This document shows, piece by piece, positions 28,908 through 39,536 of a stretch of 64,000 nucleotides of DNA. Each line of letters opens with the position of its first letter. Position 1 is the stretch's first letter. Position numbers and translations under genes: made by a program. This DNA comes from Shewanella algidipiscicola (GTDB lineage: Bacteria; Pseudomonadota; Gammaproteobacteria; Enterobacterales; Shewanellaceae). The notes beneath the pieces were generated by a model. That model saw only the letters and a program-made list of their open reading frames with translations, had not been told where the DNA came from and ran no database searches. The stretch spans positions 124,001-188,000 of the forward strand of contig NZ_QPQT01000001.1 in the NCBI RefSeq assembly GCF_003605125.1, written 5' to 3'.

Positions 28908-30227
28908 ATGACACAGGATACAAGTATGAGCACACCACCTCTTAAGATCATTATTGTGGGTGGCGGCGCTGGAGGTCTAGGCCTTGCAACCCAATTGGGG
29001 CATAAACTGGGGAAAAAAGGCCAAGCGGAGATCACCTTAATCGATAAAAACCGTACCCATATTTGGAAGCCGCTACTCCATGAAGTCGCCACCGGCTCAC
29101 TCGATGCCGATCTCGATGGTGTGGTCTATTCGGCCCATGCTGTGCGCCACGGTTATCAATTTCAATTAGGCGAACTCAATCATGTCGATCTTAAGGCTCA
29201 GTGCATCACGCTTGCCCCGATAATGAACGCTAATGGGGAAGCTCTACTCCCAAGCAGGCAGCTCAGTTATGATAAATTAGTCATCGCTGTTGGCAGTGTC
29301 AGTAATGATTTTGGCACCCCTGGGGTACAAGAGCACTGCTACTTTTTAGACTCCCACCAGCAAGCCAATCGATTCCATAATGGACTGTTAGACAGCTTTA
29401 CTCGGGTGCATCAATCGGATGAACTCGGCGCACTAAAAATTGCCATTGTTGGCGGCGGCGCCACAGGCGTTGAGCTGTCGGCAGAGCTATACCATGTCAC
29501 CGAGCAACTCAAAATGTACGGTTTAAGTAAGATGACCGCCGATAAACTGAGCATCAGCTTGATTGAAGCGGGCCCGCGTATTTTACCTGCGTTACCTGAA
29601 CGGATTGCCGCCAGTGCGGCGCGGGAGTTAACGGCACTGGGCGTTAATATCAGAGAAAACACCCGTATTAATCAAGCCACGGCGCAAGGTTTTATCACCG
29701 CCGATGATGAGCTCATCGATGCGCACCTGATGTTGTGGGCTGCGGGGGTTAAGGCCCCCGAGTTTATTAAACAGATTGAGGGGCTCGACCTTAACCGCGC
29801 CAACCAAATTCTGGTAAAAGGCACATTGCAAAGTACCCAAGATGATAACGTCTATGTGATTGGTGACTGCTGTGCATGCCAGCAAGCCGATGGCAGTTTT
29901 GTCCCACCGCGCGCACAATCGGCACATCAGATGGCCCAATGTGTTGAACACAATATGCTTGCCGAGATAAAACAACTGCCATTGCAAGACTATGTTTATG
30001 TCGATCACGGCTCTTTAGTCAATCTATCGCGTTACAGTACCGTCGGTAGCTTGATGGGTAACTTAACCAAAAACAGCATGTTTGTTGAGGGGAAGATCGC
30101 TCGCTTTATGTATATCTCGCTATACCGTATGCATCAAAAGGCGATCCATGGCATACCGAAAACCTTGGCATTATGGATGGCAGAAAAAATGATGCGCGTA
30201 GTGCGCCCCAGAATGAAGTTGCATTAA
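28908..30227 (+). CDS. ndh: NADH dehydrogenase type II (non-proton-pumping)
   Basis: Ndh oxidises NADH and reduces quinone at the inner face of the membrane. The FAD-binding motif IIIVGGGAGGLGLATQLG is at the N-terminus and the NADH-binding motif IVGGGATGVELSAEL near residue 185. Family motifs HIWKPLLHEVATGSLD and YVIGDCCACQQADGSFVPPR are present, and the C-terminus is amphipathic for membrane attachment. The 439-aa length fits. An in-frame ATG at 28926 (MSTPPLKIII) has AGGA 7 bases upstream and may be the actual start. Confidence 0.93.
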   Translation: MTQDTSMSTPPLKIIIVGGGAGGLGLATQLGHKLGKKGQAEITLIDKNRTHIWKPLLHEVATGSLDADLDGVVYSAHAVRHGYQFQLGELNHVDLKAQCITLAPIMNANGEALLPSRQLSYDKLVIAVGSVSNDFGTPGVQEHCYFLDSHQQANRFHNGLLDSFTRVHQSDELGALKIAIVGGGATGVELSAELYHVTEQLKMYGLSKMTADKLSISLIEAGPRILPALPERIAASAARELTALGVNIRENTRINQATAQGFITADDELIDAHLMLWAAGVKAPEFIKQIEGLDLNRANQILVKGTLQSTQDDNVYVIGDCCACQQADGSFVPPRAQSAHQMAQCVEHNMLAEIKQLPLQDYVYVDHGSLVNLSRYSTVGSLMGNLTKNSMFVEGKIARFMYISLYRMHQKAIHGIPKTLALWMAEKMMRVVRPRMKLH

Positions 30228-30246
30228 GCTCAATCACTCGCATCCT

Positions 30247-30278
30247 CAAATAAACAGCCTGTATGCTCTGTTTATTTG
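30247..30278 (+). terminator. Hairpin downstream of ndh
   Basis: CAAATAAACAG pairs perfectly with CTGTTTATTTG across a 10-base loop. The AT-rich stem and weak T-run make it a moderate terminator candidate for ndh. Confidence 0.5.
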
Positions 30279-30433
30279 AGCCGCCAAGTCGCTATTTGCA
30301 CAAATAGCAGTAAGACAAGATGAACATCTAATCGATTTCACTTATGCGTTTTTCTTAAGTATTTTAACTTAAGCACTTAAAGAGTCAGCTATCAATGTCA
30401 GCCTTAAAAGCGAACGTTACCGTCTGTTGGGGC

Positions 30434-32368
30434 TCAATCTATCTGCTGCAAAAAGGCAATTGCTTGGTCAAGATCCCGGGTGCGGTGCATAGGTGGCAAT
30501 GAGTTGATAAACGCCTGTCCGTAGGGGCGATTAACGATGCGGTTATCGCATAAAATCAACACGCCGCGATCTTTTTCATCACGGATCAATCGACCAACGC
30601 CTTGATTTAAAGTGATCACCGCTTGGGGCAATGACAAACTCATAAAGGGATCGAGCCCATCACGCATGACCCCCTCGGCTCTCGCCTTATACAAGGTGTC
30701 ATCGGGTGACATAAACGGCAGTTTATCGATAATGACGCAACTTAACAGTTTGCCGCGCACATCAACCCCCTCCCAAAATGCCCCCGTACCCAACAAGACA
30801 GCATTACCCAATTGGCGGTACTTTTTCAGCAAGGTTTGTTTGCCCGCCTGCCCTTGTACTAATAAAGGATATTGCACGCGCCCGTGCAGCGCTTGGGCCA
30901 CCTGATTAAGCATTCGATGGCTAGTAAACAGCATAAAAGTGCGACCTTTAGCGGCATTGATGGCTTTTATCGCCACATCAACCAACTGCTTAGTGGCATT
31001 GTCGTGTTGACTGACGCTGCCAAGATGACGTGGCACACAAAATAGCGCTTGGCGCGCATAATCAAATGGACTGTCTAAGATCGCCGTTGGCGCGCTTTTT
31101 AATCCTAACGCCTGAGTAAATAAGCCTAAATCACGATTAATTTGTAACGTCGCCGAGGTGAAAATCCAACTGGTATCAGCCCTAAATAATGCCTGGCACT
31201 CTTTAGTCACATTAATTGGCGATATTCGCAGCGTCATATGCCGATAACCGTATTCGATACTGTAGGCACTGTTGTGATTATCGCATTGAAAAAACACCGC
31301 TAATTTACTTAATTGCTGATTAAGTTTCTCGACGCTATCATCGAACTCTTCATTACGGCCAAGGTACCCCATTAACAGGGTTTGATAAGCGGTCAGCTCT
31401 TGTAACAGCGCCCATGAGGCTGTCATTATCGCTTTATCGGCCAGCAGATAACGCCAATTGACTTGTTCGGTAGCAAAGACTTGAGCTTGCCATTGCTCTA
31501 TCAAGGTGTAACAGCGGGCCGTCATCGACGCTATCTGCGCTGAGTCAGTCATCGATTCACGGTAAAGCTGGGCAAAGCGTTCGATTAGGTTAATCACGCT
31601 TTTAATATTCAGCTGCTGACCAAAGTAAGTGACCGCAATATCGGGCAGCAGATGTGCCTCATCAAAAATAACGGCGTCGGTATCGGGCAACAGCTCGGCA
31701 AAGCCAGTCTCTTTCAACACGCTGTCGGCAAAAAACAGGTGATGATTAACCACTATCACCTTGGCATCCATCGCCTTTTGCCGCGCTTTACGGGTAAAGC
31801 AAGATTCATAATGCTCGCAGGCTTTACCAATACAACTCTCTTTTGAACTGACCACCAAAGGCAAGGCTGCTGAGTTTTCTGACACACTATGAAGACCGCC
31901 GATATCACCATCTTGAGTCTGTCCTGCCCATTGATTGATACGCAGCAGATCGTCAAGGACTTGGCTGTCCATCACATCTGCACCGTTGAGTTGCCGCTCC
32001 ATATTGAGCTGACAAAGGTAGTTGCTGCGGCCTTTGAGTAACGCGACGTTTAGTTTAATATCGAGCATCGACAACAATGCAGGAATATCTTTAAAGAACA
32101 ATTGCTCTTGTAGGTTTTTACTGCCGGTGCTGATGATAACTTGCTGACCACTGAGCAGTGCTGGCACCAAATACGCGTAGGTTTTACCCACACCAGTGCC
32201 CGCTTCAACCACCAAGTTGTCTGCACGCGACATCGCTTGGCTGACTAAAGCTGCCATCTGTTGCTGCTGTGGGCGGCAACTGTAGCCGCTAACGCCTTGG
32301 GCTATAACACCGTCATCAGCGAAAATACGCGCCACTTCTTGGGTTAATCTGCTGCTCGTCAATCTCAA
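30434..32368 (-). CDS. yoaA: YoaA, DinG-family ATP-dependent helicase
   Basis: YoaA is an XPD/DinG-like 5'-3' helicase linked to replication repair in E. coli. Walker A lies in VVEAGTGVGKTYAYLVPALL, the DEAH box in AVIFDEAHLLPDIAVTYFG and motif VI in NQGVGRLIRDEKDRGVLILC. An iron-sulfur cluster is predicted from four cysteines, one in GRSNYLCQL and three in ESCIGKACEHYESCF. The 644-aa length fits. The start is TTG at 32368 (a second TTG follows at 32362), with only a weak ribosome site, and an in-frame stop lies six codons upstream, so no ATG is available. Confidence 0.92.
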   Translation of the reverse strand: MRLTSSRLTQEVARIFADDGVIAQGVSGYSCRPQQQQMAALVSQAMSRADNLVVEAGTGVGKTYAYLVPALLSGQQVIISTGSKNLQEQLFFKDIPALLSMLDIKLNVALLKGRSNYLCQLNMERQLNGADVMDSQVLDDLLRINQWAGQTQDGDIGGLHSVSENSAALPLVVSSKESCIGKACEHYESCFTRKARQKAMDAKVIVVNHHLFFADSVLKETGFAELLPDTDAVIFDEAHLLPDIAVTYFGQQLNIKSVINLIERFAQLYRESMTDSAQIASMTARCYTLIEQWQAQVFATEQVNWRYLLADKAIMTASWALLQELTAYQTLLMGYLGRNEEFDDSVEKLNQQLSKLAVFFQCDNHNSAYSIEYGYRHMTLRISPINVTKECQALFRADTSWIFTSATLQINRDLGLFTQALGLKSAPTAILDSPFDYARQALFCVPRHLGSVSQHDNATKQLVDVAIKAINAAKGRTFMLFTSHRMLNQVAQALHGRVQYPLLVQGQAGKQTLLKKYRQLGNAVLLGTGAFWEGVDVRGKLLSCVIIDKLPFMSPDDTLYKARAEGVMRDGLDPFMSLSLPQAVITLNQGVGRLIRDEKDRGVLILCDNRIVNRPYGQAFINSLPPMHRTRDLDQAIAFLQQID

Positions 32369-32687
32369 TCCATCATAGGGTTGTCAGTGCTATCGTGTGG
32401 GCATTATCCGTGTTTCATCTCTGAGCACAAGTGGTCGGCATTATCTCACTGTCAAAACTTGTTACCTTTACGGCTCACCACCCAACCGATTTTACGACGG
32501 ACAACGCGACTTCCCTACCACCAAAGCCATTTTGACTATGCACAACGCCTTTTCCCCACGCAGCTTGAAGATGAAGATCACTCATGATGCAAATTAGGGG
32601 TTGCATAAATATCCAATCTTGATTAGTTTAAATACAACTTAGGCGACAGCATCGCCGCTTTAGCAAATGATTACACGAGAAAAGAAC
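32369..32687. other. yoaA-his divergent region
   Basis: This region must hold the yoaA and his promoters. Overlapping plus-strand frames at 32381-32597 look weakly protein-like (including PYHQSHFDYAQRLFPTQLED) but have no ribosome site. They could be a decayed small gene or chance. Confidence 0.35.
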
Positions 32688-32735
32688 ATGACACAGCGTT
32701 TGAACACTATCCATCATCACCATCATATGCGGTAG
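32688..32735 (+). CDS. hisL: HisL, his operon leader peptide
   Basis: The 15-codon peptide is MTQRLNTIHHHHHMR, with five consecutive histidine codons. Ribosome stalling at these codons when charged tRNA-His is scarce should favour the antiterminator. GAGAAAAG precedes the ATG. The terminator hairpin lies at 32795-32826, and hisG starts at 32900. Confidence 0.95.
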   Translation: MTQRLNTIHHHHHMR

Positions 32736-32826
32736 CCTTCGGACGCTTACTGCCGGAGGACTATTTCCTTCTGGCGGTTGATTCAAGACAGATCAAAAAC
32801 CCCTGGAAGGAATTCCGGGGGTTTTT
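32736..32826 (+). promoter_or_regulatory. his attenuator (antiterminator and terminator)
   Basis: After hisL, complementary segments such as CTTCGGACG/TGCCGGAG and CCTTCTGGCGG can form alternative helices. The final hairpin (AAAAACCCC-TGGAA / TTCC-GGGGGTTTTT, 32795-32826) is a strong rho-independent terminator. This is the classic transcription attenuation layout of enterobacterial his operons. Confidence 0.88.
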
Positions 32827-32899
32827 AGTTTCTAGCTTAATATTTTGTTTTAAAACAGTTTTTAAAAAATTATAGAATCAACCATAGAGGAAGTCAGTT

Positions 32900-33799
32900 A
32901 TGTCAGAGTCAAGCAGATTACGTATCGCCATCCAAAAATCAGGCCGACTATCAAAAGAATCACAAAAGTTATTAAAAAGCTGCGGGGTTAAGTTTAACGT
33001 TAACGAACAACGCCTTATTGCCCACTCTGACAATATGCCTATCGATCTGCTGCGGGTGCGTGATGATGATATCCCTGGCCTTGTGATGGATGGCGTGGTT
33101 GATCTGGGCATCATAGGTGAAAACGTGCTTGAAGAGGAACAGATTGAACGTCAAACCTTAGGCAAACCAGCTGAATGCCTCAAGCTAAGAGAACTCGATT
33201 TTGGCGCCTGTCGATTATCGCTGGCTGTACCTAATGAATTTAATTATCAAGATGCGACCTCACTCGAAGGACTGCGCATCGCCACCTCTTACCCGAACCT
33301 ACTTCGCCGTTATATGCAGCAAAAAGGCATAAGTTATCGCGACTGTATGCTTAAGGGCTCGGTCGAAGTTGCCCCTCGCGCGGGCCTTTCTGATGGGATC
33401 TGCGACTTGGTATCAACTGGCGCCACCTTAGAAGCAAATGGCCTGTACGAAACTGAGGTGATCTACCGCTCTATGGCCTGCATCATTCAATCGACGCAAG
33501 AGCAAACCCCTGACAAACAAGCGCTGATCAACAAGATTCTTTCTCGTATCAATGGCGTTGTACGCGCTAAAGAGAGTAAATATATTCTGCTGCACGCGCC
33601 TACCGAAACCCTCGATCAAATTGTGGCCCTATTACCCGGCGCTGAAAACCCAACCGTACTGCCCCTTAACGATGATACCAATCGCGTCGCTATCCACGCG
33701 GTAAGCACTGAAGATCTGTTCTGGGATACCATGGAGGAGCTCACTCAGCTCGGAGCCAGTTCAATACTGGTCATGCCAATCGAAAAAATGATGGGTTAA
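32900..33799 (+). CDS. hisG: HisG, ATP phosphoribosyltransferase
   Basis: HisG makes the first committed step, joining ATP and PRPP to give phosphoribosyl-ATP, and is feedback-inhibited by histidine. The long form (299 aa) is present: two periplasmic-binding-like lobes, then a C-terminal regulatory ACT-like domain (from about residue 225). The PRPP loop region is [28 protein letters not shown] precedes the ATG. hisD follows after 4 bases. Confidence 0.96.
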   Translation: MSESSRLRIAIQKSGRLSKESQKLLKSCGVKFNVNEQRLIAHSDNMPIDLLRVRDDDIPGLVMDGVVDLGIIGENVLEEEQIERQTLGKPAECLKLRELDFGACRLSLAVPNEFNYQDATSLEGLRIATSYPNLLRRYMQQKGISYRDCMLKGSVEVAPRAGLSDGICDLVSTGATLEANGLYETEVIYRSMACIIQSTQEQTPDKQALINKILSRINGVVRAKESKYILLHAPTETLDQIVALLPGAENPTVLPLNDDTNRVAIHAVSTEDLFWDTMEELTQLGASSILVMPIEKMMG

Positions 33800-33803
33800 C
33801 ACT

Positions 33804-35159
33804 ATGACATTAACGACAAGTACCGATGCGATTAAGGTCGAGATGCAACAACTTAAGTGGGCAGAGTTAAGCCTTGGCGAGCAACAACAAGCACTGCAAC
33901 GCTCTCCCCTCGTTGGCGATTTGGCGCTAGAGCAAAGTGTCAAAACCATTATTGATAAGGTGGCTAACGACGGCGATGTCGCGCTCAAGCAATTGTCAAA
34001 GCAGTTTGATGGCGTCGAGTTAGATAAGCTTGCACTGTCTGACATTGAGATAAAGGCTGCCTGCGCAAGAGTTAGCGATGAAATAAAAACCGCCATAGCC
34101 CAAGCTATGGGCAATATTGAAACCTTCCATAAAGCGCAAGCCTTTCAAGGCATTGATGTTGAAACTCAAGCCGGCGTGCGCTGCGAACTTCGCAGTGAGC
34201 CCATCGAGAAAGTGGGGCTTTATATTCCTGGCGGCAGTGCGCCATTAATATCCACCGTATTGATGCTCGCCCTGCCAGCCCAAATTGCAGGATGTGAGCA
34301 ACGCGTACTCGTCAGCCCCCCGCCAATTGATGATGCCATTGTCTATGCCGCAAACGCTTGCGGTATAGAGCAGATATTCCAAGTGGGCGGCGCCCAAGCC
34401 ATCGCCGCCCTTGCATTAGGCACAGAGGCAATTCCTGCGGTCGATAAAATATTTGGCCCAGGCAATCGCTATGTCACCGAAGCTAAACGTCTGGTATCCC
34501 AAGACAGTCGCTGCGTGGTGAGTATCGATATGCCAGCGGGCCCATCAGAGGTATTAGTTATCGCAGATAAAGACGCGAACCCCAGCTTTATTGCCGCAGA
34601 CCTATTATCTCAAGCGGAGCACGGCCCAGACTCTCAAGTGATGCTGGTCACCGACAGTCAAAATTTGGCCAATGAGGTCAATCAAGCGCTGCAACAACAA
34701 CTTGCTCTATTACCTAGAGCCGATATCGCCACAACGGCGCTAAGTTGCAGCCGTACCATATTGGTTAAAGATATGGATGAAGCGGCCAAGGTGGCCAACC
34801 GTTATGGCCCTGAACACTTAATTATTCAAACCAATGCGCCCCGTGAGCTGCTTAAGCAAATTCGCGCAGCGGGTTCGGTCTTTTTAGGGGCTTACACACC
34901 TGAGTCGGTTGGCGATTATGCCAGTGGCACCAATCATGTGTTACCCACCTACGGTTATAGCAGAGCCGTATCTAGCCTATCGCTTGCCGATTTTAGCCGC
35001 CGCTTTACCGTGCAAGAACTCAGTGCAGAAGGCTTAATGGGGCTAGGACAAAGCGTGATGACGCTTGCCAGCGCCGAGCAACTCGATGCCCACAAAAATG
35101 CCATTGCAGTGCGCCTGCTTAGCATTGAAACCGAAACGAGTATGGATAAAGGAGCGTAA
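33804..35159 (+). CDS. hisD: HisD, histidinol dehydrogenase
   Basis: HisD performs the last two oxidations, L-histidinol to L-histidine, with NAD and zinc. Signatures seen include EKVGLYIPGGSAPLISTVLM, GPGNRYVTEAKRLVSQD, SIDMPAGPSEVLVIAD, AEHGPDSQVML (zinc ligands Gln/His) and GTNHVLPTYGYSRAVSSLSL. The 451 aa are slightly longer than usual through about 15 extra N-terminal residues. hisC starts 1 base after the stop. Confidence 0.96.
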   Translation: MTLTTSTDAIKVEMQQLKWAELSLGEQQQALQRSPLVGDLALEQSVKTIIDKVANDGDVALKQLSKQFDGVELDKLALSDIEIKAACARVSDEIKTAIAQAMGNIETFHKAQAFQGIDVETQAGVRCELRSEPIEKVGLYIPGGSAPLISTVLMLALPAQIAGCEQRVLVSPPPIDDAIVYAANACGIEQIFQVGGAQAIAALALGTEAIPAVDKIFGPGNRYVTEAKRLVSQDSRCVVSIDMPAGPSEVLVIADKDANPSFIAADLLSQAEHGPDSQVMLVTDSQNLANEVNQALQQQLALLPRADIATTALSCSRTILVKDMDEAAKVANRYGPEHLIIQTNAPRELLKQIRAAGSVFLGAYTPESVGDYASGTNHVLPTYGYSRAVSSLSLADFSRRFTVQELSAEGLMGLGQSVMTLASAEQLDAHKNAIAVRLLSIETETSMDKGA

Positions 35160-35160
35160 T

Positions 35161-36207
35161 ATGAGTCAGCAGAAGTTAACTATTGCCGAGCGACTTGCAC
35201 GCCCAGAGCTGCTGACACTGCAGCCCTATGAGTCTGCGCGCCGCATTGGGGGCGAGGGTCAAATTTGGATCAATGCCAATGAGTCGCCTTTTAACAACAG
35301 TGATGTCGATAATCTCAACCGTTACCCTGAATGTCAGCCACCAGCGCTCATTAACGCCTATGCGCAATACGCCCAAGTGCGCAGTGAACAAGTCATCACC
35401 AGTCGCGGCGCCGATGAAGCTATCGAGCTGTTAATCCGCACATTTTGCGTGCCGGGCAAAGATAGCATCGCCTGTTTTGGACCGACCTATGGCATGTATG
35501 CCATTAGCGCCCAAACCTTTAATGTCGGCGTTAACGCCCTGCGCCTCAATGATGAGTATCAACTGCCAAATGATATCGCAGAGCAAGTTAGCGATGCCAA
35601 GCTAGTGTTTATTTGTAACCCCAACAATCCAACTGGTACTGTCATTAGCCCACAGGTAATAGCACAGGTTATCGCAAAGCTGCCTGATGCACTCGTCGTT
35701 GTCGATGAAGCCTATATTGAGTTTTGCCCCGACTATAGCGTTGCCAACCTTATCGACCAGTTTGACAACCTTGTGGTGCTGCGCACCTTGTCCAAAGCGT
35801 TTGCATTGGCTGGCGCACGCTGCGGCTTTATGCTCGCCAATGAGATGATCATTGAGATGGTGATGCGAGTCATCGCGCCCTACCCTGTACCTTTACCAGT
35901 ATCGAATCTTGCTTGCGAGGCGCTAAGCCTACAAGGCATCGACACCATGAAACAACAGGTTAGTCAACTGAAACAAAATGGTTCACGACTCAGTGAGGCC
36001 TTGCTGCGCATCGGCGCTAGCGTGCTGCCAGCCAATGGCAACTTTGTGTTGGCGACCTTTAGTGATGTGACCGATATCCGACATAAACTTAAGCAAGGGG
36101 GCGTCGTGGCCCGCGCCTATAAAGATCCCGCTCTTGCCAACAGCATTCGCTTTAGTTTTGCCAGTGATGAACAAACTGATACGTTAATCAAACTGCTGGT
36201 CGATTAA
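35161..36207 (+). CDS. hisC: HisC, histidinol-phosphate aminotransferase
   Basis: This PLP-dependent enzyme transaminates imidazole acetol phosphate with glutamate. The PLP lysine lies in LRTLSKAFALAGARCGF, and FICNPNNPTGT and VVVDEAYIEFCPDYS are the fold type I motifs. The 348-aa protein starts at 35161 (MSQQKLTIAERLARPELL), one base after the hisD stop. The frame is open further upstream, but that part overlaps hisD. Confidence 0.95.
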   Translation: MSQQKLTIAERLARPELLTLQPYESARRIGGEGQIWINANESPFNNSDVDNLNRYPECQPPALINAYAQYAQVRSEQVITSRGADEAIELLIRTFCVPGKDSIACFGPTYGMYAISAQTFNVGVNALRLNDEYQLPNDIAEQVSDAKLVFICNPNNPTGTVISPQVIAQVIAKLPDALVVVDEAYIEFCPDYSVANLIDQFDNLVVLRTLSKAFALAGARCGFMLANEMIIEMVMRVIAPYPVPLPVSNLACEALSLQGIDTMKQQVSQLKQNGSRLSEALLRIGASVLPANGNFVLATFSDVTDIRHKLKQGGVVARAYKDPALANSIRFSFASDEQTDTLIKLLVD

Positions 36208-36288
36208 TAGCTGCGAAACACTGACATTGCCCCATATAACCCTAACTAGTGGCACAGAATAAGAATTGAAATTGAAGGTAGACAAAAG

Positions 36289-37356
36289 ATGAAGCAAAAG
36301 ATCCTTTTTATCGATAGAGATGGCACCATCATCGAAGAGCCTATTACTGACAAGCAAGTTGATAGCTTAGCCAAGTTAGTCTTTGAACCACAGGTGATCC
36401 CTGCGCTGCTTAAGCTGCAAAAAGCGGGTTATCGACTCGTGATGGTCAGTAACCAAGATGGATTAGGCACACCTTCGTTCCCGAAAGATGATTTTGATGC
36501 ACCGCAAAATATGATGATGCAGATCTTAACCAGCCAAGGAATAGTCTTCGATGACGTGCTGATCTGCCCCCATTTTAATGATGAAAACTGCAGCTGTCGT
36601 AAGCCCAAACTGGGCTTAGTCAAATCTTACCTCACCGAAGGCCGCGTCGACTTTACCGCCTCTGCGGTGATTGGCGATAGAGAAACCGATTTAGGTCTTG
36701 CCGATGCCATGGGAATAGCCGGACTGCAGTACAACCGTGAGACCCTAAACTGGGATGCGATTGCCGATAAGCTCCTTTGCAGCGATCGCGTTGCCACGGT
36801 CGTGCGCACCACCAAAGAAACCGACATTCGCGTCACCATTGATTTAGATAGCCAGCAGAAAAGCGACATCAATACTGGCATTGGCTTTTTTGATCACATG
36901 CTCGACCAAATCGCCACCCACGGCAGCTTTAAGATGGATGTTAGCGTCGATGGCGACCTAGAAATAGATGACCATCACAGCGTCGAAGACACCGCGTTGG
37001 CCATTGGTGACGCACTAAGGCAAGCCCTAGGTGACAAGCGTGGCATCGCCCGTTTTGGCTTTAGCATCCCTATGGACGAAGCCAGTGCCACTTGTTTGCT
37101 GGACTTATCAGGGCGACCGTTCATCAAGTTTGACGGCCAATTCGAACGTGAAATGGTGGGCGAAATGGCTACCGAAATGGTGCCGCATTTTTTCCGTTCT
37201 TTCGCCGATGGGCTGCGCTGCACCCTGCACTTATCCACCAATGGCGATAACGATCACCACAAGGTAGAAAGTCTCTTTAAAGTGCTGGGTCGCACCCTTC
37301 GCCAAGCCGTCAAAGTCGAAGGTGATGCCTTGCCATCAAGTAAAGGTGTGCTATGA
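36289..37356 (+). CDS. hisB: HisB, bifunctional histidinol phosphatase / imidazoleglycerol-phosphate dehydratase
   Basis: The HAD-type phosphatase occupies about residues 1-165 ([30 protein letters not shown] with zinc-binding Cys and His). The IGP dehydratase follows ([56 protein letters not shown]; manganese-binding His-rich motifs). This fused form is typical of gammaproteobacteria. An 81-bp gap separates it from hisC, the widest in the operon. Confidence 0.96.
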   Translation: MKQKILFIDRDGTIIEEPITDKQVDSLAKLVFEPQVIPALLKLQKAGYRLVMVSNQDGLGTPSFPKDDFDAPQNMMMQILTSQGIVFDDVLICPHFNDENCSCRKPKLGLVKSYLTEGRVDFTASAVIGDRETDLGLADAMGIAGLQYNRETLNWDAIADKLLCSDRVATVVRTTKETDIRVTIDLDSQQKSDINTGIGFFDHMLDQIATHGSFKMDVSVDGDLEIDDHHSVEDTALAIGDALRQALGDKRGIARFGFSIPMDEASATCLLDLSGRPFIKFDGQFEREMVGEMATEMVPHFFRSFADGLRCTLHLSTNGDNDHHKVESLFKVLGRTLRQAVKVEGDALPSSKGVL

Positions 37357-38024
37357 GCAATGATAAAGACAGCACCATTATCATCGACACTGGCTGCGCC
37401 AATTTAAGCTCGGTCCGCTATGCGTTTGAGCGTATCGGCGCCGATGTTCAAATCAGTGACGATTTGACCAAAATCAACGCCGCCACCCGCGTAATACTGC
37501 CCGGTGTGGGTAGCGCTCAAGCGGCAATGGCATCACTTAATGACAAAGCCCTCCTCGATACCATTAAGTCATTAACCCAACCCGTACTTGGCGTGTGTCT
37601 TGGCATGCAGATGATGACTAACTCATCGACTGAGCGCGGTAATTTTGCAGTAAAAAACAGCACTGACGGTTGTCGCTGCTTAGGGCTTATCGATACCGAG
37701 ATTAGCGACCTTGATAGCCATGGACTGCCACTGCCGCACATGGGCTGGAATCAGATAACGCCAACGGCCCACCCACTGTTTGCAGGAATTGCCGCTGGCA
37801 GCTATGTCTATTTTGTTCATAGCTACCGCGCACCAATCAGCCAATACACCATAGCCCAGAGTGAATATGGTGAAGCCTTCAGCGCTGCAATCGCGAAAGA
37901 CAATTTTATGGGGGTGCAGTTTCACCCTGAAAAAAGCGCCGCCATTGGCGCTCAAATACTGAAAAACTTTATGAAAATGACCCGTGACAGTCTTAGCCCA
38001 CAAACAGCGGAGGTCGCCCAATGA
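37353..38024 (+). CDS. hisH: HisH, glutamine amidotransferase subunit of IGP synthase
   Basis: HisH hydrolyses glutamine and channels ammonia to HisF. The nucleophile Cys lies in [11 protein letters not shown] and the His/Glu pair in [13 protein letters not shown]. The 223-aa length is a little above E. coli. ATGA overlaps the hisB stop, and hisA overlaps its own stop by 4 bases. Confidence 0.96.
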   Translation: MSNDKDSTIIIDTGCANLSSVRYAFERIGADVQISDDLTKINAATRVILPGVGSAQAAMASLNDKALLDTIKSLTQPVLGVCLGMQMMTNSSTERGNFAVKNSTDGCRCLGLIDTEISDLDSHGLPLPHMGWNQITPTAHPLFAGIAAGSYVYFVHSYRAPISQYTIAQSEYGEAFSAAIAKDNFMGVQFHPEKSAAIGAQILKNFMKMTRDSLSPQTAEVAQ

Positions 38025-38758
38025 TCATCCCCGCAATCGATCTTATCGACGGCCAAGTGGTTCGCCTCTATCAAGGCGACTATAACCAGCAAACAACTTT
38101 TGCCTTAAGCCCATTAAGCCAACTGCAATCTTATCAAGCTCAAGGCGCCAAATGGCTACACATTGTCGACCTTACTGGTGCGAAAGCACCTGAAAAACGC
38201 CAAACAGCATTAATAGCCGAGTTAGTAAACGGACTCGATGCCAATATTCAAGTAGGCGGCGGCATTCGCAGTGAGGCGCAAGTGGCAGAGCTACTCGAAA
38301 TCGGCGTCAAACGGGTGGTGATCGGCTCGCTCGCGGTGAATGAGACCGCGCTGGTGCAAAGCTGGTTTACCAAATATGGTAGCGACGCCATCTGCTTAGC
38401 ACTCGATGTTAATATCAACGAGCAAGGTGAAAAAATCGTTGCCGTTTCGGGTTGGCAATCGGGTGGCGGTAAAACCTTAGAGTCATTGGTGGAAGCTTTT
38501 AAACCTTATGGCCTAAAACACGCACTGGTGACCGACATTAGTCGTGATGGCACCCTTAAGGGCAGTAACACCGAATTATACCAAGAGATCGCTCAGCTTT
38601 ATCCCGATATTGCATGGCAAGCCTCTGGTGGTATTGCTACTCTCGAGGACGTTACCGCAGTAAGAGACAGTGGCGCCAACGGTATTATTATCGGCAAAGC
38701 CCTGTTAATTGAAAACTTTAGTGTCGAGGAGGCTATCGCATGTTGGCCAAACGCATAG
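38021..38758 (+). CDS. hisA: HisA, phosphoribosylformimino-AICAR-P isomerase
   Basis: An Amadori isomerase with an (alpha/beta)8 barrel. Catalytic residues are visible as [20 protein letters not shown] (Asp8 equivalent) and [20 protein letters not shown] (second Asp). The phosphate loops are IQVGGGIRS and [12 protein letters not shown]. It has 245 aa and overlaps hisF by 19 bases. Confidence 0.96.
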   Translation: MIIPAIDLIDGQVVRLYQGDYNQQTTFALSPLSQLQSYQAQGAKWLHIVDLTGAKAPEKRQTALIAELVNGLDANIQVGGGIRSEAQVAELLEIGVKRVVIGSLAVNETALVQSWFTKYGSDAICLALDVNINEQGEKIVAVSGWQSGGGKTLESLVEAFKPYGLKHALVTDISRDGTLKGSNTELYQEIAQLYPDIAWQASGGIATLEDVTAVRDSGANGIIIGKALLIENFSVEEAIACWPNA

Positions 38759-39513
38759 TTCCCTGTCTCGATGTTCGCGAAGGTAAAGTGGTTAAAGGCG
38801 TGCAGTTTCGTAACCATGAAATTGTCGGTGACATAGTGCCACTTGCCGCACGTTATGCCCTTGAGGGCGCCGATGAACTGGTGTTTTATGATATCACTGC
38901 CAGCGCCCACGATCGGGTTGTCGATAAAAGCTGGGTCAGCCGCGTCGCCGAGCAGATAGATATCCCCTTCTGTGTTGCGGGTGGGATAAAAACGATTGCT
39001 CAGGCGCGAGAAAAGCTTGCCTTTGGCGCCGATAAAATCTCGATTAATTCACCGGCTTTAAGTGATCCTAGCCTTATCGATCGCCTGCAAGATGAGTTTG
39101 GCCGCCAATGCATCGTCATCGGTATCGACTCCTATTATGATGCCGACAGTGACTGCTACAAAGTCAAACAGTTTACTGGTGATGAAGCCGCCACCAAAGA
39201 TACCCAGTGGTATACCCAAGACTGGGTCGAAGAGGTGCAAAAACGCGGCTGCGGCGAGATCGTACTCAATGTGATGAACCAAGACGGCGTGCGCCAAGGC
39301 TATGATATAAAACAGCTCTCGATGATCAGAGCGATATGCGATGTCCCATTAATTGCCTCAGGTGGTGCAGGTACTATGGCGCATTTTAAAGCAGTCTTTG
39401 AAGAGGCCAAAGTGGATGCGGCATTAGCCGCCAGTGTGTTTCATAAAGGGATCATCGACATTCAAGCATTAAAACGTTACCTACAAGATAATGGCATCCA
39501 GATGCGTTTGTAA
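38740..39513 (+). CDS. hisF: HisF, cyclase subunit of IGP synthase
   Basis: HisF is the barrel that closes the imidazole ring using ammonia from HisH and releases AICAR to purine synthesis. [19 protein letters not shown] carries the first catalytic Asp and [20 protein letters not shown] the second. [12 protein letters not shown] is a phosphate-binding loop. It has 257 aa. AICAR made here links to the purine route, in which purC (starting at 40429) also works. Confidence 0.96.
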   Translation: MLAKRIVPCLDVREGKVVKGVQFRNHEIVGDIVPLAARYALEGADELVFYDITASAHDRVVDKSWVSRVAEQIDIPFCVAGGIKTIAQAREKLAFGADKISINSPALSDPSLIDRLQDEFGRQCIVIGIDSYYDADSDCYKVKQFTGDEAATKDTQWYTQDWVEEVQKRGCGEIVLNVMNQDGVRQGYDIKQLSMIRAICDVPLIASGGAGTMAHFKAVFEEAKVDAALAASVFHKGIIDIQALKRYLQDNGIQMRL

Positions 39514-39536
39514 CCGCAAGCTGATAAGGATCAACA

